This document shows, piece after piece, positions 1 to 5,676 of a stretch of DNA of 5,676 bases. Each line of letters opens with the position of its first letter. Position 1 is the stretch's first letter. The stretch comes from JANLQB01 sp043735935 (GTDB taxonomy: Bacteria > Verrucomicrobiota > Verrucomicrobiia > Chthoniobacterales > Chthoniobacteraceae), in assembly GCA_043735935.1 (NCBI GenBank), contig JAYTDO010000316.1:1-5676 (forward strand), written 5' to 3'. The notes under the pieces are model-generated. The model was given only the letters and a program-made list of their open reading frames with translations. It ran no database searches and had not been told where the DNA came from. Position numbers and translations under genes: made by a program.

Positions 1-753
1 CGCGATGGCACTCAACCAAGCGGCGGCGGGCGATGCCGGGTGGCTGGCTTCGAGCCAAAAGCTGCCGAGGAGAGCAAGTCCAGTGGCGCACGAAAACGCG
101 GCGCGCAGCCACCACCCTGGCGAGGCGCTGCGCTCCTCAGCCATCGTGCGCACGTCGCGCAGACGGAGAAAGCGCGGTAGCAGAAACGTGCCGATGCCGA
201 GCAAGGGAAAGAGCACGAACGCCTGGTTGAGCAGCATCGCGCCAAACATCATGACGCTGCCAGACACCCAGCCTTGCACGCCGCACAGCCACAACATCGG
301 CCCAATGAGTCCGCTGAGATAGCCGAAGGCCACGAGCACGAAACCCGGCGGCGGCAGCTCCGCGCGGTGCCGCACGCGCGCGACCATGCACGCGCCGAAA
401 CAGAGCATCAGCGCGATGAACGCGAGATCGCCCGCGCGCGGTTGCTGGCCGATGTGCAGCCCGGCGGTGAGCAGATACAGCGCGAGCAGCGTCCACAGTT
501 CACCACGTCGCAGCGGCGGCGCGGAGAGCAGGCGCGGCAGCGCGGTGCCGAGAAAGCCGATGACGAATCCCGCGAGAAACCCTTCGATCATCAGCCGCGC
601 GTGCATCGGGCCGGGGTAGAACGGGTGCAGTCCCGAAAAGAACAGCGGCCAGAGCGACACGCCGGAAATGCCGAGCAGCGTGGCGAGCGGAAAGAAAATC
701 CGAAACGGCTCGGCGGGACAGAGGCTGAGGAAAGACGGACGCGGCGAGGTCAT
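1..753 (-). CDS. nnrS: NnrS family multipass membrane protein (partial, runs off the left edge)
   Basis: The reading frame stays open from an ATG at 753 to base 1, giving 251 residues with no stop; NnrS proteins are usually near 400 residues, so roughly the last third is missing. I translated it by hand. It begins MTSPRPSFLSLCPAEPFRIF and continues with alternating hydrophobic segments at about residues 20-41, 54-74, 86-100, 108-125, 136-157, 166-191 and 216-235. The N-terminal layout matches the NnrS family (PF05940): a PFR-FF entry into helix 1, then a conserved histidine (H51, in GPMHARLM), then GF-AGFVIGFLGTALPRL in helix 2. NnrS is a heme- and copper-containing inner-membrane protein that protects cells against nitric oxide and nitrosative stress; its exact chemistry is unsettled. 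It starts 11 bases after the sco-A stop, so it should be the fourth gene of the nirK transcript. No strong Shine-Dalgarno is visible before the start. Family assignment is firm; the function in this organism is inferred. Confidence 0.87.
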   Translation of the reverse strand, partial: MTSPRPSFLSLCPAEPFRIFFPLATLLGISGVSLWPLFFSGLHPFYPGPMHARLMIEGFLAGFVIGFLGTALPRLLSAPPLRRGELWTLLALYLLTAGLHIGQQPRAGDLAFIALMLCFGACMVARVRHRAELPPPGFVLVAFGYLSGLIGPMLWLCGVQGWVSGSVMMFGAMLLNQAFVLFPLLGIGTFLLPRFLRLRDVRTMAEERSASPGWWLRAAFSCATGLALLGSFWLEASHPASPAAAWLSAIA

Positions 754-764
754 GGTCGTCGGGT

Positions 765-1391
765 TTAGCGTTGCGAACCGCTGGCGGCTTTTGCAATCGC
801 GGCCACCAGCAAGGCTGAATCTTGTTTCAAGCCGGTGTGCTGGAACGCGATTTCGCCGTCGGCGTTCAGCAGGGTGATCAGGTTGGTGTGCGCGAATTGT
901 CCGCGCGAATCCTCCGCGTAGTTCACGCCGAGCAGCGCGGCGAGTTCGCGCACGTCGTCGGCTCCGCCGCGCAGCAGCGTCCAGCGTTCGCGGACGAGGT
1001 CCCGCTTTTTGCGGAAGGCCGCGAGTTCGGCGGGCGTGTCGCGTTTCGAGTCGATGCTCACGAGCAGGAAATCCACCTTGCCGAGCACTTCGGGCGGCAG
1101 CTTGTCCTCGATGGCCTTGAGTTCGCCGACGAGGATCGGGCAGGCGTATTCGCAATGGGTGAAAAACATCGCCACGATCTGCGGGCGACCGCGCAGGGCG
1201 CCGAGTTTTATCTGCCGTCCGACATCGGAGGTCCACGTCGAGTCGAGCAGGTAAAGCGATTGGTCCGTCGGCTTCCCGAGGGCGAGCGCGACGCGGCAGC
1301 ACGGCGGTTTGCCGTCGTTCGCGGCGGGCTTCGACGGCTCCGCGGCAAAGGCGGCGGCAGCGAGGAGAAGAATCGTGATCGGAATTCTCAT
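765..1391 (-). CDS. Sco/SenC family copper chaperone-thioredoxin-fold protein (Sco-A)
   Basis: This 208-residue protein has a cleavable-looking signal peptide (residues 1-16, ending AFA before AEP), so it is expected in the periplasm. The Sco copper-binding set is complete: a CxxxC motif at C80 and C84 (THCEYACP) and a distal histidine at H168 (FAHTN). The thioredoxin-fold core is also recognisable in VDFLLVSID (107-114) and RDTP (117-120). Sco/SenC/PrrC proteins bind copper and deliver it to, or reduce thiols of, copper enzymes such as cytochrome oxidase. Here it follows nirV with an ATGA overlap (nirV stop and sco start share bases), so NirK maturation is the likely job; that is inference. 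A Cys-Cys pair (C31, C32) sits just after the signal peptide and is unusual (see findings). It is about 60% identical by hand alignment to the second Sco at the right edge. Stop is TAA at 765-767. Confidence 0.93.
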   Translation of the reverse strand: MRIPITILLLAAAAFAAEPSKPAANDGKPPCCRVALALGKPTDQSLYLLDSTWTSDVGRQIKLGALRGRPQIVAMFFTHCEYACPILVGELKAIEDKLPPEVLGKVDFLLVSIDSKRDTPAELAAFRKKRDLVRERWTLLRGGADDVRELAALLGVNYAEDSRGQFAHTNLITLLNADGEIAFQHTGLKQDSALLVAAIAKAASGSQR

Positions 1392-2164
1392 GGCATGTCT
1401 TTCGCGCAGCGGAAGCCGAGATTGTGGACGGTGTAGCCCGCGCGCAGGCTGCTGCGGAAGCCGAAGCGCATGAACGCCGCGTAGTTCCCGCGGTCACTCG
1501 CGCCGAGCGATCCGGCGCCGCAGAAAAGCTGGCGCTCCAGCCCCGTGTCGCCCCGCGCGTCGCCGGTCACGAGCGCGCTGTTGAAATCGCTCGTCCACTC
1601 CCACACGAGGCCTTGCAGATCGCGCACGCCGAAAAGATTCGCGCGCCCTCCGCCCGCATCCGCCAGCTCCGCGGGCGACGGCGTCGCATACCAGCGCGCC
1701 AGTTCGGCTTGAAACTCCGCGTCCTTCGCGCCCTCGCGCAAAGTGAATCCGACGGCCGCGGCAACCTCCCACTCCGCCGTCGTCGGCAGTCGTTTCGCTC
1801 GCGAAGCCGCAAAGCCCTTCGCCGCAAACCACGAGACATTCGTGACCGGCTGCTCCGCGCGCGCGCTGCCGAGATCCATGTCACCCGCCCAGTGCGCGAG
1901 ATAGCGTTCATCGGCAAAGAGCCGCTTCACCTGCGAGCGTTGCCATTTCGGATTCTCGCGCACGAAGGCGAGGAACTCACCGTTCGTCACGGGCCGCACG
2001 TCGAGTTGAAACGCAGCGATAGGGATTTCCATCGCATCTTTCTCGCCGCGAAAAAATGGGCGGTAAATTGCGTCAGGAATCGCCGCCATGCCTGGCTCGC
2101 TCCCGCGCACAACGCAGAGCACGATCAGCGACGCGACGAGATGCAGCGCGAGGCGCATGGTCAT
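1388..2164 (-). CDS. nirV: NirV-like formylglycine-generating-enzyme (SUMF1) domain protein
   Basis: The 258-residue protein has an N-terminal hydrophobic stretch (about residues 4-19) that looks like a signal peptide, followed by an FGE/SUMF1 fold (PF03781). Visible family signatures are VRPVTNGEF (56-64), QPVTNVSWFAA (105-115), RLPTTAEWE (125-133), the NLFGVRDLQGLVWEWTSD block (176-193) and the closing LGFRCA (249-254). Proteins of this type encoded next to copper nitrite reductases are called NirV; their role is not established. By eye, positions matching the catalytic cysteine pair of true FGE are not cysteine (a Met and a Phe lie in FMRFGF, 231-236), so sulfatase-type activation is unlikely. 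I chose the ATG at 2164 because it forms an ATGA overlap with the nirK stop, implying translational coupling; an ATG two codons later (2158) is possible. The same frame stays open upstream through nirK, but that part is not coding. Its stop overlaps the sco-A start in the same way. Confidence 0.88.
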   Translation of the reverse strand: MTMRLALHLVASLIVLCVVRGSEPGMAAIPDAIYRPFFRGEKDAMEIPIAAFQLDVRPVTNGEFLAFVRENPKWQRSQVKRLFADERYLAHWAGDMDLGSARAEQPVTNVSWFAAKGFAASRAKRLPTTAEWEVAAAVGFTLREGAKDAEFQAELARWYATPSPAELADAGGGRANLFGVRDLQGLVWEWTSDFNSALVTGDARGDTGLERQLFCGAGSLGASDRGNYAAFMRFGFRSSLRAGYTVHNLGFRCAKDMP

Positions 2165-3675
2165 TGGTTCACGGATTCCGCGTGGACTTTTTGCACTTCC
2201 TCCACCGTCACGATGTCGCCGCTGTTGCCCCATGTGTTGCGGACGAAGGTGAGGACGTGCGCGATCTGCTCGTCGTTCAGCAGCACCGGCGGCATCAGGC
2301 CGTTGAATTTCTGGCCGTTCACGACCATCTCGCCGGACTGGCCTTTGATCACACCGCGAATGGCGCGCGCTTTGTCCGCCATGAGAAAGTCGGATTTGGC
2401 CAGCGGCGGAAACACGCTCGGGATGCCCTGGCCTTCGGTCTGGTGACACGCAAAGCACGTCTGCGCGTAGATGCGTTTGCCTTTCTCGATGAAAAGTTCC
2501 TTTCCCATCGCCGCGATCTTTGGATCGCCAGCGATCATCTTCTTCATGTCCGACTGCAGCGCCGCCACGCGCGAATCGGCGCTGCCGGGCAGCGCGTAGT
2601 CGCCGAGGTAAGTCGCGTCCACTTCCTTGCCGGAATACGTGAGCAGATTCTGCGGTCCCTCGACGCTCAGCATCCCGAGCGCGCCTTTGTTGAACGCGCG
2701 AAAGAGCGCGTGATCCACGAGAATGAAGGTGCCGGGCACTTCCAATTTGAAATCCACGATCGCGGAGCCGCCCGCCGGGATGGTCGTGGTCTGCACATTC
2801 TCCTGCGAAACTTTCATGCCTCCCTCCAGATAGACGTGATCGAAAATCTCGCCGATGACGTGGAAGGACGATGTGAGATTCGGCCCGGCGTTGCCGACGA
2901 AAAGTCGCACGCGCTCGCCGACTTTCGCCTTCAATGCCTTGTCGCCGACGAGCGATCCGACTGCGCCGTTGAAGACGACGTAGGTCGGCCTTTCGTCCAC
3001 CGCCTTCTCCATATCGAACGGCTGCAAACCCTCCTCGCCGAATTTGCCTTTCGTATAAAACTCGCCCTGCATGACGTAGAACTCCTTGTCCACCGGCGGC
3101 ATCCCTTCCTTCGGCTCGACGAGGATGAGCCCATACATCCCGTTGCCGACGTGCATCCCGACCGGCGCCGTCGCACAGTGATAGACGAAGAGGCCCGGAT
3201 TGAGCGCCTTGAATGAAAATTGCGAGCGGTGCCCCGGCGCGGTGAAGGATGAAGTCGCGCCGCCGCCCGGCCCGGTGACCGCGTGCAGGTCGATGTTGTG
3301 CGGCATCTTCGAGGTTGGATGATTGCCGAGATGAAACTCGACGAGGTCGCCCTCGCGCACGCGGATGAACAGTCCCGGTACCTCGCCGCCAAACGTCCAA
3401 AACAAATAGTCCACGCCATCCGCCATGCGCTTCACGACCTCGATGACTTCGAGCTTCACGACCACTTTCGTCGCGTGCTTGCGCTGGATCGGCGGTGGCA
3501 CATTCGGCGCCGGCGTGAGCACGGCCTGCTCCTCGCCGACGATCTCCGGGTCCGTGCCCTTCGCCGCCGTCCCGGGCAACGCCGGTGGCGTCGCGGAAGG
3601 TGGCTCTGCGGCGCGCGTTTTCGTAGAGATGGCGGTGAGCAGGAGGGCGAGAAAAAGTGCGCTGAGTGATTTCAT
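2161..3675 (-). CDS. nirK: Copper-containing nitrite reductase with fused C-terminal cytochrome c domain
   Basis: NirK reduces nitrite to nitric oxide in the periplasm. The 504-residue protein has a signal peptide (about 1-22, cleavage near TRA-AE), a Pro/Ala/Thr-rich linker (24-64), two cupredoxin domains (about 65-345) and a class I cytochrome c domain (about 390-485). All copper ligands can be read off. Type 1 site: H126, C167, H175 and M180. Type 2 site: H131, H166 and H322. The proton-relay residues are D129 and H272. The spacing HCATAPVGMH and the SSFHVIGEIFD block resemble the AniA-like class rather than the Alcaligenes/Achromobacter class. The heme motif is CFACH (407-411), with M461 (GLMPPV) the likely axial ligand. 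The fused heme suggests the enzyme takes electrons from a cytochrome or quinol-linked donor without a separate soluble carrier; this follows known fused NirKs. It begins an apparent operon with nirV, sco-A and nnrS. The Shine-Dalgarno is weak (an AGG about 6 bases before ATG). Start supported by the signal peptide. Confidence 0.97.
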   Translation of the reverse strand: MKSLSALFLALLLTAISTKTRAAEPPSATPPALPGTAAKGTDPEIVGEEQAVLTPAPNVPPPIQRKHATKVVVKLEVIEVVKRMADGVDYLFWTFGGEVPGLFIRVREGDLVEFHLGNHPTSKMPHNIDLHAVTGPGGGATSSFTAPGHRSQFSFKALNPGLFVYHCATAPVGMHVGNGMYGLILVEPKEGMPPVDKEFYVMQGEFYTKGKFGEEGLQPFDMEKAVDERPTYVVFNGAVGSLVGDKALKAKVGERVRLFVGNAGPNLTSSFHVIGEIFDHVYLEGGMKVSQENVQTTTIPAGGSAIVDFKLEVPGTFILVDHALFRAFNKGALGMLSVEGPQNLLTYSGKEVDATYLGDYALPGSADSRVAALQSDMKKMIAGDPKIAAMGKELFIEKGKRIYAQTCFACHQTEGQGIPSVFPPLAKSDFLMADKARAIRGVIKGQSGEMVVNGQKFNGLMPPVLLNDEQIAHVLTFVRNTWGNSGDIVTVEEVQKVHAESVNQ

Positions 3676-3782
3676 GGAAGCCTACATTCGGCCCGCCGCG
3701 CGCTGGCGACTACGCATCCGCCCCGAAAGACTGCGCATTTCTCCGGGTGCGATCTCTTCGCTGCCCGTTTCGCGATACGAGT
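3676..3782 (-). promoter_or_regulatory. Intergenic region upstream of nirK; probable promoter region with an imperfect hairpin
   Basis: This 107-base gap separates the yoaK stop from the nirK start and is the only clear place for a nirK operon promoter. I do not see a convincing -35/-10 pair, nor an FNR/NNR-type box (TTGAT, four bases, ATCAA) on either strand. An imperfect hairpin spans 3744-3767: CGGG pairs with CCCG and GCGA with TCGC around a 5-base loop, with a small asymmetric internal loop. No T-run follows it on the minus strand, so it is a poor match to an intrinsic terminator for yoaK. The promoter role is inferred from position alone. Confidence 0.35.
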
Positions 3783-4451
3783 TCACGCGTCGCGGTTCTT
3801 ACGCAGCGCGTAAAGGCCATAGGCAAGCGCTGTGAAAGCAGTCAGGCCACTGGGAATGAAGAGAGCGGAATAGCCAAGAGGGCGGAAAGCGAACGCACCC
3901 ACCAGCCCGCCGCAGAAGAAGGCTGCGATAATGAGAACACAGAGCCGCAGTCTTATCCAATCAACCGGCAGACCGCGGATGGCGTGGCCTAGAAAGATGC
4001 CGAGATCGGTGAACATTCCGGATAGATGCGTGGTGCGAACGACTGCGCCGCTATAGGTGCTCACCATCGCGCTTTGGAGTCCGCAGGCGCAGGAGGCGGA
4101 ATAGATGCCAAAGCTATTGTTGCGATAGAGCAGCGGGACGGCGGCGCAAAGCAGCAGCGACTCCAGGAGTAGAGCCACGCCGTAACGGCGTCCGAGTTGA
4201 AGAGTGCTATCCTGAATGAGAAAGCCGCTGAGCACGCTGCCCGCAACGAAGGAGCTAATGATCGCGGCGAAGTGCAGCGCCGCCGCACCGTCGAAGTCCG
4301 ACAGCGCCGCCGCCAGCAGCGAAGTGCTGCCCGTCAAATGAGTGACGGCTTGATGCTCGAAACCGAGCAGTCCCACGACGTTGATTATGCCGGCAATGAA
4401 GGCGAGTGCCCATGCACCGGCCCAGACCCAGCGAGATAGCTTGGAAATCAT
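3783..4451 (-). CDS. YoaK/DUF1275 family membrane protein
   Basis: This 222-residue protein has about six hydrophobic segments (roughly 9-30, 43-50/58-79, 91-109, 115-135, 168-190, 193-216). It matches the DUF1275/YoaK family (PF06912) through an N-terminal AGIINVVGLLG segment, HLTGSTS (38-44), and the diagnostic CGLQSAMVSTYSGAVVRTTH block (123-142) followed by LSGMFTDLG. The family is widespread in bacteria and has no well-established biochemical function; a transport or membrane role is only presumed. The ATG at 4451 gives a natural N-terminus running straight into the first membrane segment, although the Shine-Dalgarno is poor. It follows the broken dnaJ by about 40 bases and precedes the nirK operon by 107 bases, so it may be the last gene of the sco-B/grpE transcript. 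Nothing in the sequence ties it to nitrite metabolism. Confidence 0.85.
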   Translation of the reverse strand: MISKLSRWVWAGAWALAFIAGIINVVGLLGFEHQAVTHLTGSTSLLAAALSDFDGAAALHFAAIISSFVAGSVLSGFLIQDSTLQLGRRYGVALLLESLLLCAAVPLLYRNNSFGIYSASCACGLQSAMVSTYSGAVVRTTHLSGMFTDLGIFLGHAIRGLPVDWIRLRLCVLIIAAFFCGGLVGAFAFRPLGYSALFIPSGLTAFTALAYGLYALRKNRDA

Positions 4452-4490
4452 CCCGGTGAGCGACGGCGAAAGGTGCGGAGAACGCCGCGG

Positions 4491-4599
4491 CTACCTATGC
4501 GGTCGGGCGAACTTGAGAAAGTGCTTCATGATCTCCCCGCCGCTGGCGTTTCGGGGCAACGCCAAGGACCGCGTAGTAGTCCTTGAATTCAACGGCCAC
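4491..4599 (-). pseudogene. Truncated, frameshifted dnaJ (J-domain protein) remnant
   Basis: Reading from a GTG at 4599, the protein begins VAVEFKDYYAVLGVA, an excellent match to the first helix of DnaJ/CbpA J domains. After base 4555 the original frame loses similarity and ends at a TAG at 4497-4495. If one base of the C-run at 4554-4557 is skipped, the next frame reads RNASGGEIMKHFLKFARPHR and then TAG at 4493-4491. That resembles J-domain helix II (usual form RNAS-EEIKKAFRKLAR). The essential HPD motif, helix III and the rest of DnaJ are absent, so even the repaired fragment could not stimulate DnaK. An in-frame ATG at 4629 would give a 44-residue product in the unrepaired frame, but GTG 4599 fits the family's N-terminus better. 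It overlaps the grpE end by 11 bases, in keeping with a former grpE-dnaJ pair. A sequencing error could explain the frameshift but not the missing rest of the gene. Confidence 0.75.
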
Positions 4600-5110
4600 G
4601 GAGGCCCCCGGGGGAATGGCCCGGATCATTTACAATGACCTTCGCCGGACGAAACATTTTGTCGCCGCGGCAGTAGCCACGCTGGATGACTTTGAGGATG
4701 ACATGTTCGGGCTGCGTGGGGTCGTGCCCCAAAGACACAGCCTCATGCCGATGCGGATCGAAAGGCTGACCCAAGTCTTCCACGGCCTCGATGCCGTGGC
4801 GATGGATCAACTGGGCCAACCGATGCAGCGTCATCGCCACCCCTTGATACATTTGCTCGAAGGAACCGGATTGCTCGCGGGACAGCGCGCGTTCGAGATC
4901 GTCGAGCACGGGCAGCAGATCGAGGATGAAGGATTCCTTTTCCGCCGCGGCTTGCTGCTCGGAATCGCGCCAGGTGCGCTTCCGGAAATTGTCGAAGTCC
5001 GCGGCGAGGCGGAGATAGTCGTCCTTCTGCGCAGCGAGCGCGGCGTGGAGCAGGGCAGGATCCGACGCAGAATCAGCGCCTGAAGCGGACGCGTTCGGCG
5101 ATGCGATCAT
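4589..5110 (-). CDS. grpE: GrpE, nucleotide exchange factor for DnaK
   Basis: GrpE releases ADP from DnaK in the cytoplasmic Hsp70 folding cycle. The 173-residue protein is a normal length for the family. Residues 1-18 form a loose polar N-terminus. Residues 19-62 look like the long dimerising helix with the conserved ADFDNFRKRT (37-46). LLPVLDDLERAL (65-76) follows. The C-terminal beta domain that contacts DnaK carries HGIEAVEDLGQPFDPHRHEA (105-124) and VIQRGYCRGDKMFRPAKVIV (141-160). The tail after residue 160 (NDPGHSPGGLRGR) is slightly longer than usual and overlaps the start of the dnaJ remnant. The start ATG at 5110 lies 53 bases after the sco-B stop; no strong Shine-Dalgarno is visible. 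No dnaK is present in the window. Because its usual J-domain partner is broken here, this GrpE must work with DnaJ encoded elsewhere, or it is one of several GrpE copies; that is inference. Confidence 0.95.
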   Translation of the reverse strand: MIASPNASASGADSASDPALLHAALAAQKDDYLRLAADFDNFRKRTWRDSEQQAAAEKESFILDLLPVLDDLERALSREQSGSFEQMYQGVAMTLHRLAQLIHRHGIEAVEDLGQPFDPHRHEAVSLGHDPTQPEHVILKVIQRGYCRGDKMFRPAKVIVNDPGHSPGGLRGR

Positions 5111-5163
5111 GGGTCGGTTACTTTCGTGAGTGGCTGGTCATGGGCGCACGCAAATCGACCGGT

Positions 5164-5676
5164 TCATCGCGTCTTGATGATCCGCAGCAAGCTGGCGAGC
5201 GCTTCGTCTGGCGGCCGGCCGAGCCCGACCTGCTGGAAGACTACCACGCCAGATTCATCCATGATCGAAATCAGCAGCGAATGCGCATACTGCGTTGGCG
5301 ATCCCGGTTGGTAGTTGAAGCCAACCATTCCAGCTAACTGACGCGTGGCTTCCGCGCTACCGCGAAGCAAAGTCCAGCGCTCGGTCGGCAACTCGTGCTT
5401 GGATCGGAAGGCGCGGAGCACTTCGGGGGTGTCGCGCTCCGGGTCGATACTCACGAGGAGGAAGTCCACCTTTTCGCGCACATTGGGAGGCAGCGCTTTG
5501 TCGATCGCCTTCAAGTCTGCAACGATAAGCGGACAAGAGTGCTCACAGTTGGTAAAGAAAAGCGCGATGACTTGCGGCCTGCCACGCAAGACTTCGAGCT
5601 TCACCTCGCGGCCTACATAGGAGGTCCAGAGCGAGTTCAGTGAATACAGCGATCTCTCGCTATACTTGGCCGGCGG
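5164..5676 (-). CDS. Sco/SenC family copper chaperone (Sco-B, N-terminus beyond the right edge)
   Basis: The frame is open from the right edge to a TGA at 5166-5164, giving 170 residues; a GTG at 5604 lies inside the domain and is not the true start. The first visible residues, PPAKYSERSLYSLNSLWTSY, align with Sco-A from its residue 37 on, so only the signal peptide and a short linker are missing. The copper-binding set is intact: the CxxxC motif (TNCEHSCP, visible residues 44 and 48) and the distal histidine (YAHSL, visible residue 132). VDFLLVSID and RDTP are also kept. By hand count, about 70 of 113 aligned residues match Sco-A. Such proteins are periplasmic copper-binding thioredoxin-fold proteins that help mature copper enzymes. 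It is followed by grpE 53 bases downstream; its own upstream neighbours are out of view, so its target is unknown. It could serve NirK, a terminal oxidase or another cuproenzyme. Confidence 0.92.
   Translation of the reverse strand, partial: PPAKYSERSLYSLNSLWTSYVGREVKLEVLRGRPQVIALFFTNCEHSCPLIVADLKAIDKALPPNVREKVDFLLVSIDPERDTPEVLRAFRSKHELPTERWTLLRGSAEATRQLAGMVGFNYQPGSPTQYAHSLLISIMDESGVVVFQQVGLGRPPDEALASLLRIIKTR

Noticed and set aside
2056..3216. A 386-codon plus-strand open frame opposite nirK, and similar long plus-strand frames elsewhere (274-768, 822-1436, 1424-2446).
   Set aside because: Their composition is Arg/His/Glu/Ala-rich, typical of the antisense of GC-rich genes, and none shows a domain or a plausible start; each lies opposite a recognised gene.
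2165..3400. A very long open minus-strand frame (continuous with nirV) running through nirK in another frame.
   Set aside because: The translation is Arg-rich with no family resemblance and lies under nirK, whose ligands are all intact. Only the part from 2164 down is a real gene (nirV); GC-rich codon bias keeps the alternate frame open.
3799..3813. Perfect inverted repeat TTACGC-AGC-GCGTAA near the end of yoaK, considered as an operator.
   Set aside because: It lies in the yoaK coding region over the YALRK codons, is short, and has no second copy in the window; chance is enough to explain it.
4545..4584. Two adjacent small inverted repeats (4545-4550 with 4558-4563, and 4564-4569 with 4579-4584) just after grpE, first considered as a terminator.
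   Set aside because: No T-run follows, and the same bases encode the conserved J-domain start FKDYYAVLGV, which explains them better.
5164..5604. Reading the right-edge Sco as a complete 146-residue protein starting at GTG 5604.
   Set aside because: Sco homology continues upstream in frame to the edge (WTS-VGR and SLYSLNS segments), so the gene is cut by the window and 5604 is internal.
1..5676. Search for tRNA, rRNA, CRISPR repeats, insertion-sequence ends, integrase/transposase genes and a toxin-antitoxin or defence module.
   Set aside because: No clover-leaf pattern, regularly spaced repeats, terminal inverted repeats or matching protein motifs were seen on either strand.

Overview
The window is GC-rich and gene-dense. 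All supported genes lie on the minus strand, so transcription runs from high to low coordinates. The content (periplasmic copper nitrite reductase with a fused cytochrome c, Sco-type copper chaperones, an NnrS-like membrane protein) points to a Gram-negative bacterium with at least a partial denitrification pathway. The sequence style of NirK, Sco and GrpE would fit Verrucomicrobiota or a neighbouring phylum, but this is an impression and not a demonstrated assignment.

Layout in order of transcription. (1) 5676-5164: the C-terminal 170 residues of a Sco/SenC copper chaperone (Sco-B), cut by the right edge. (2) 5110-4589: grpE, the DnaK nucleotide-exchange factor. (3) 4599-4491: a short, frameshifted dnaJ remnant that overlaps the end of grpE. 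It keeps the first part of a J domain and stops before the HPD motif. (4) 4451-3783: a YoaK/DUF1275 family membrane protein. (5) 3782-3676: a 107-base gap, the longest truly non-coding stretch, which must hold the signals for the next operon. (6) 3675-2161: nirK, an AniA-like copper nitrite reductase with a C-terminal cytochrome c domain. (7) 2164-1388: a NirV-type formylglycine-generating-enzyme-like protein. (8) 1391-765: a complete Sco protein (Sco-A). (9) 753-1: an NnrS family membrane protein, cut by the left edge.

nirK, nirV and sco-A are joined by two ATGA stop/start overlaps, and nnrS starts 11 bases after sco-A, so the four look like one co-translated nitrite-reduction/NO-response operon. 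NirK reduces nitrite to NO in the periplasm using electrons that probably arrive through its own heme domain. Sco-A probably helps load copper or reduce protein thiols. NirV is a frequent but functionally obscure partner of NirK. NnrS is linked to tolerance of the NO that NirK makes. The upstream block pairs a second, closely related Sco (about 60% identical by hand alignment) with a GrpE/broken-DnaJ pair and YoaK. The most unusual points are the broken dnaJ, the duplicated Sco genes on either side of the chaperone block, and a NirV that seems to lack the catalytic cysteines of true formylglycine-generating enzymes. No RNA genes, mobile elements or CRISPR arrays were seen.
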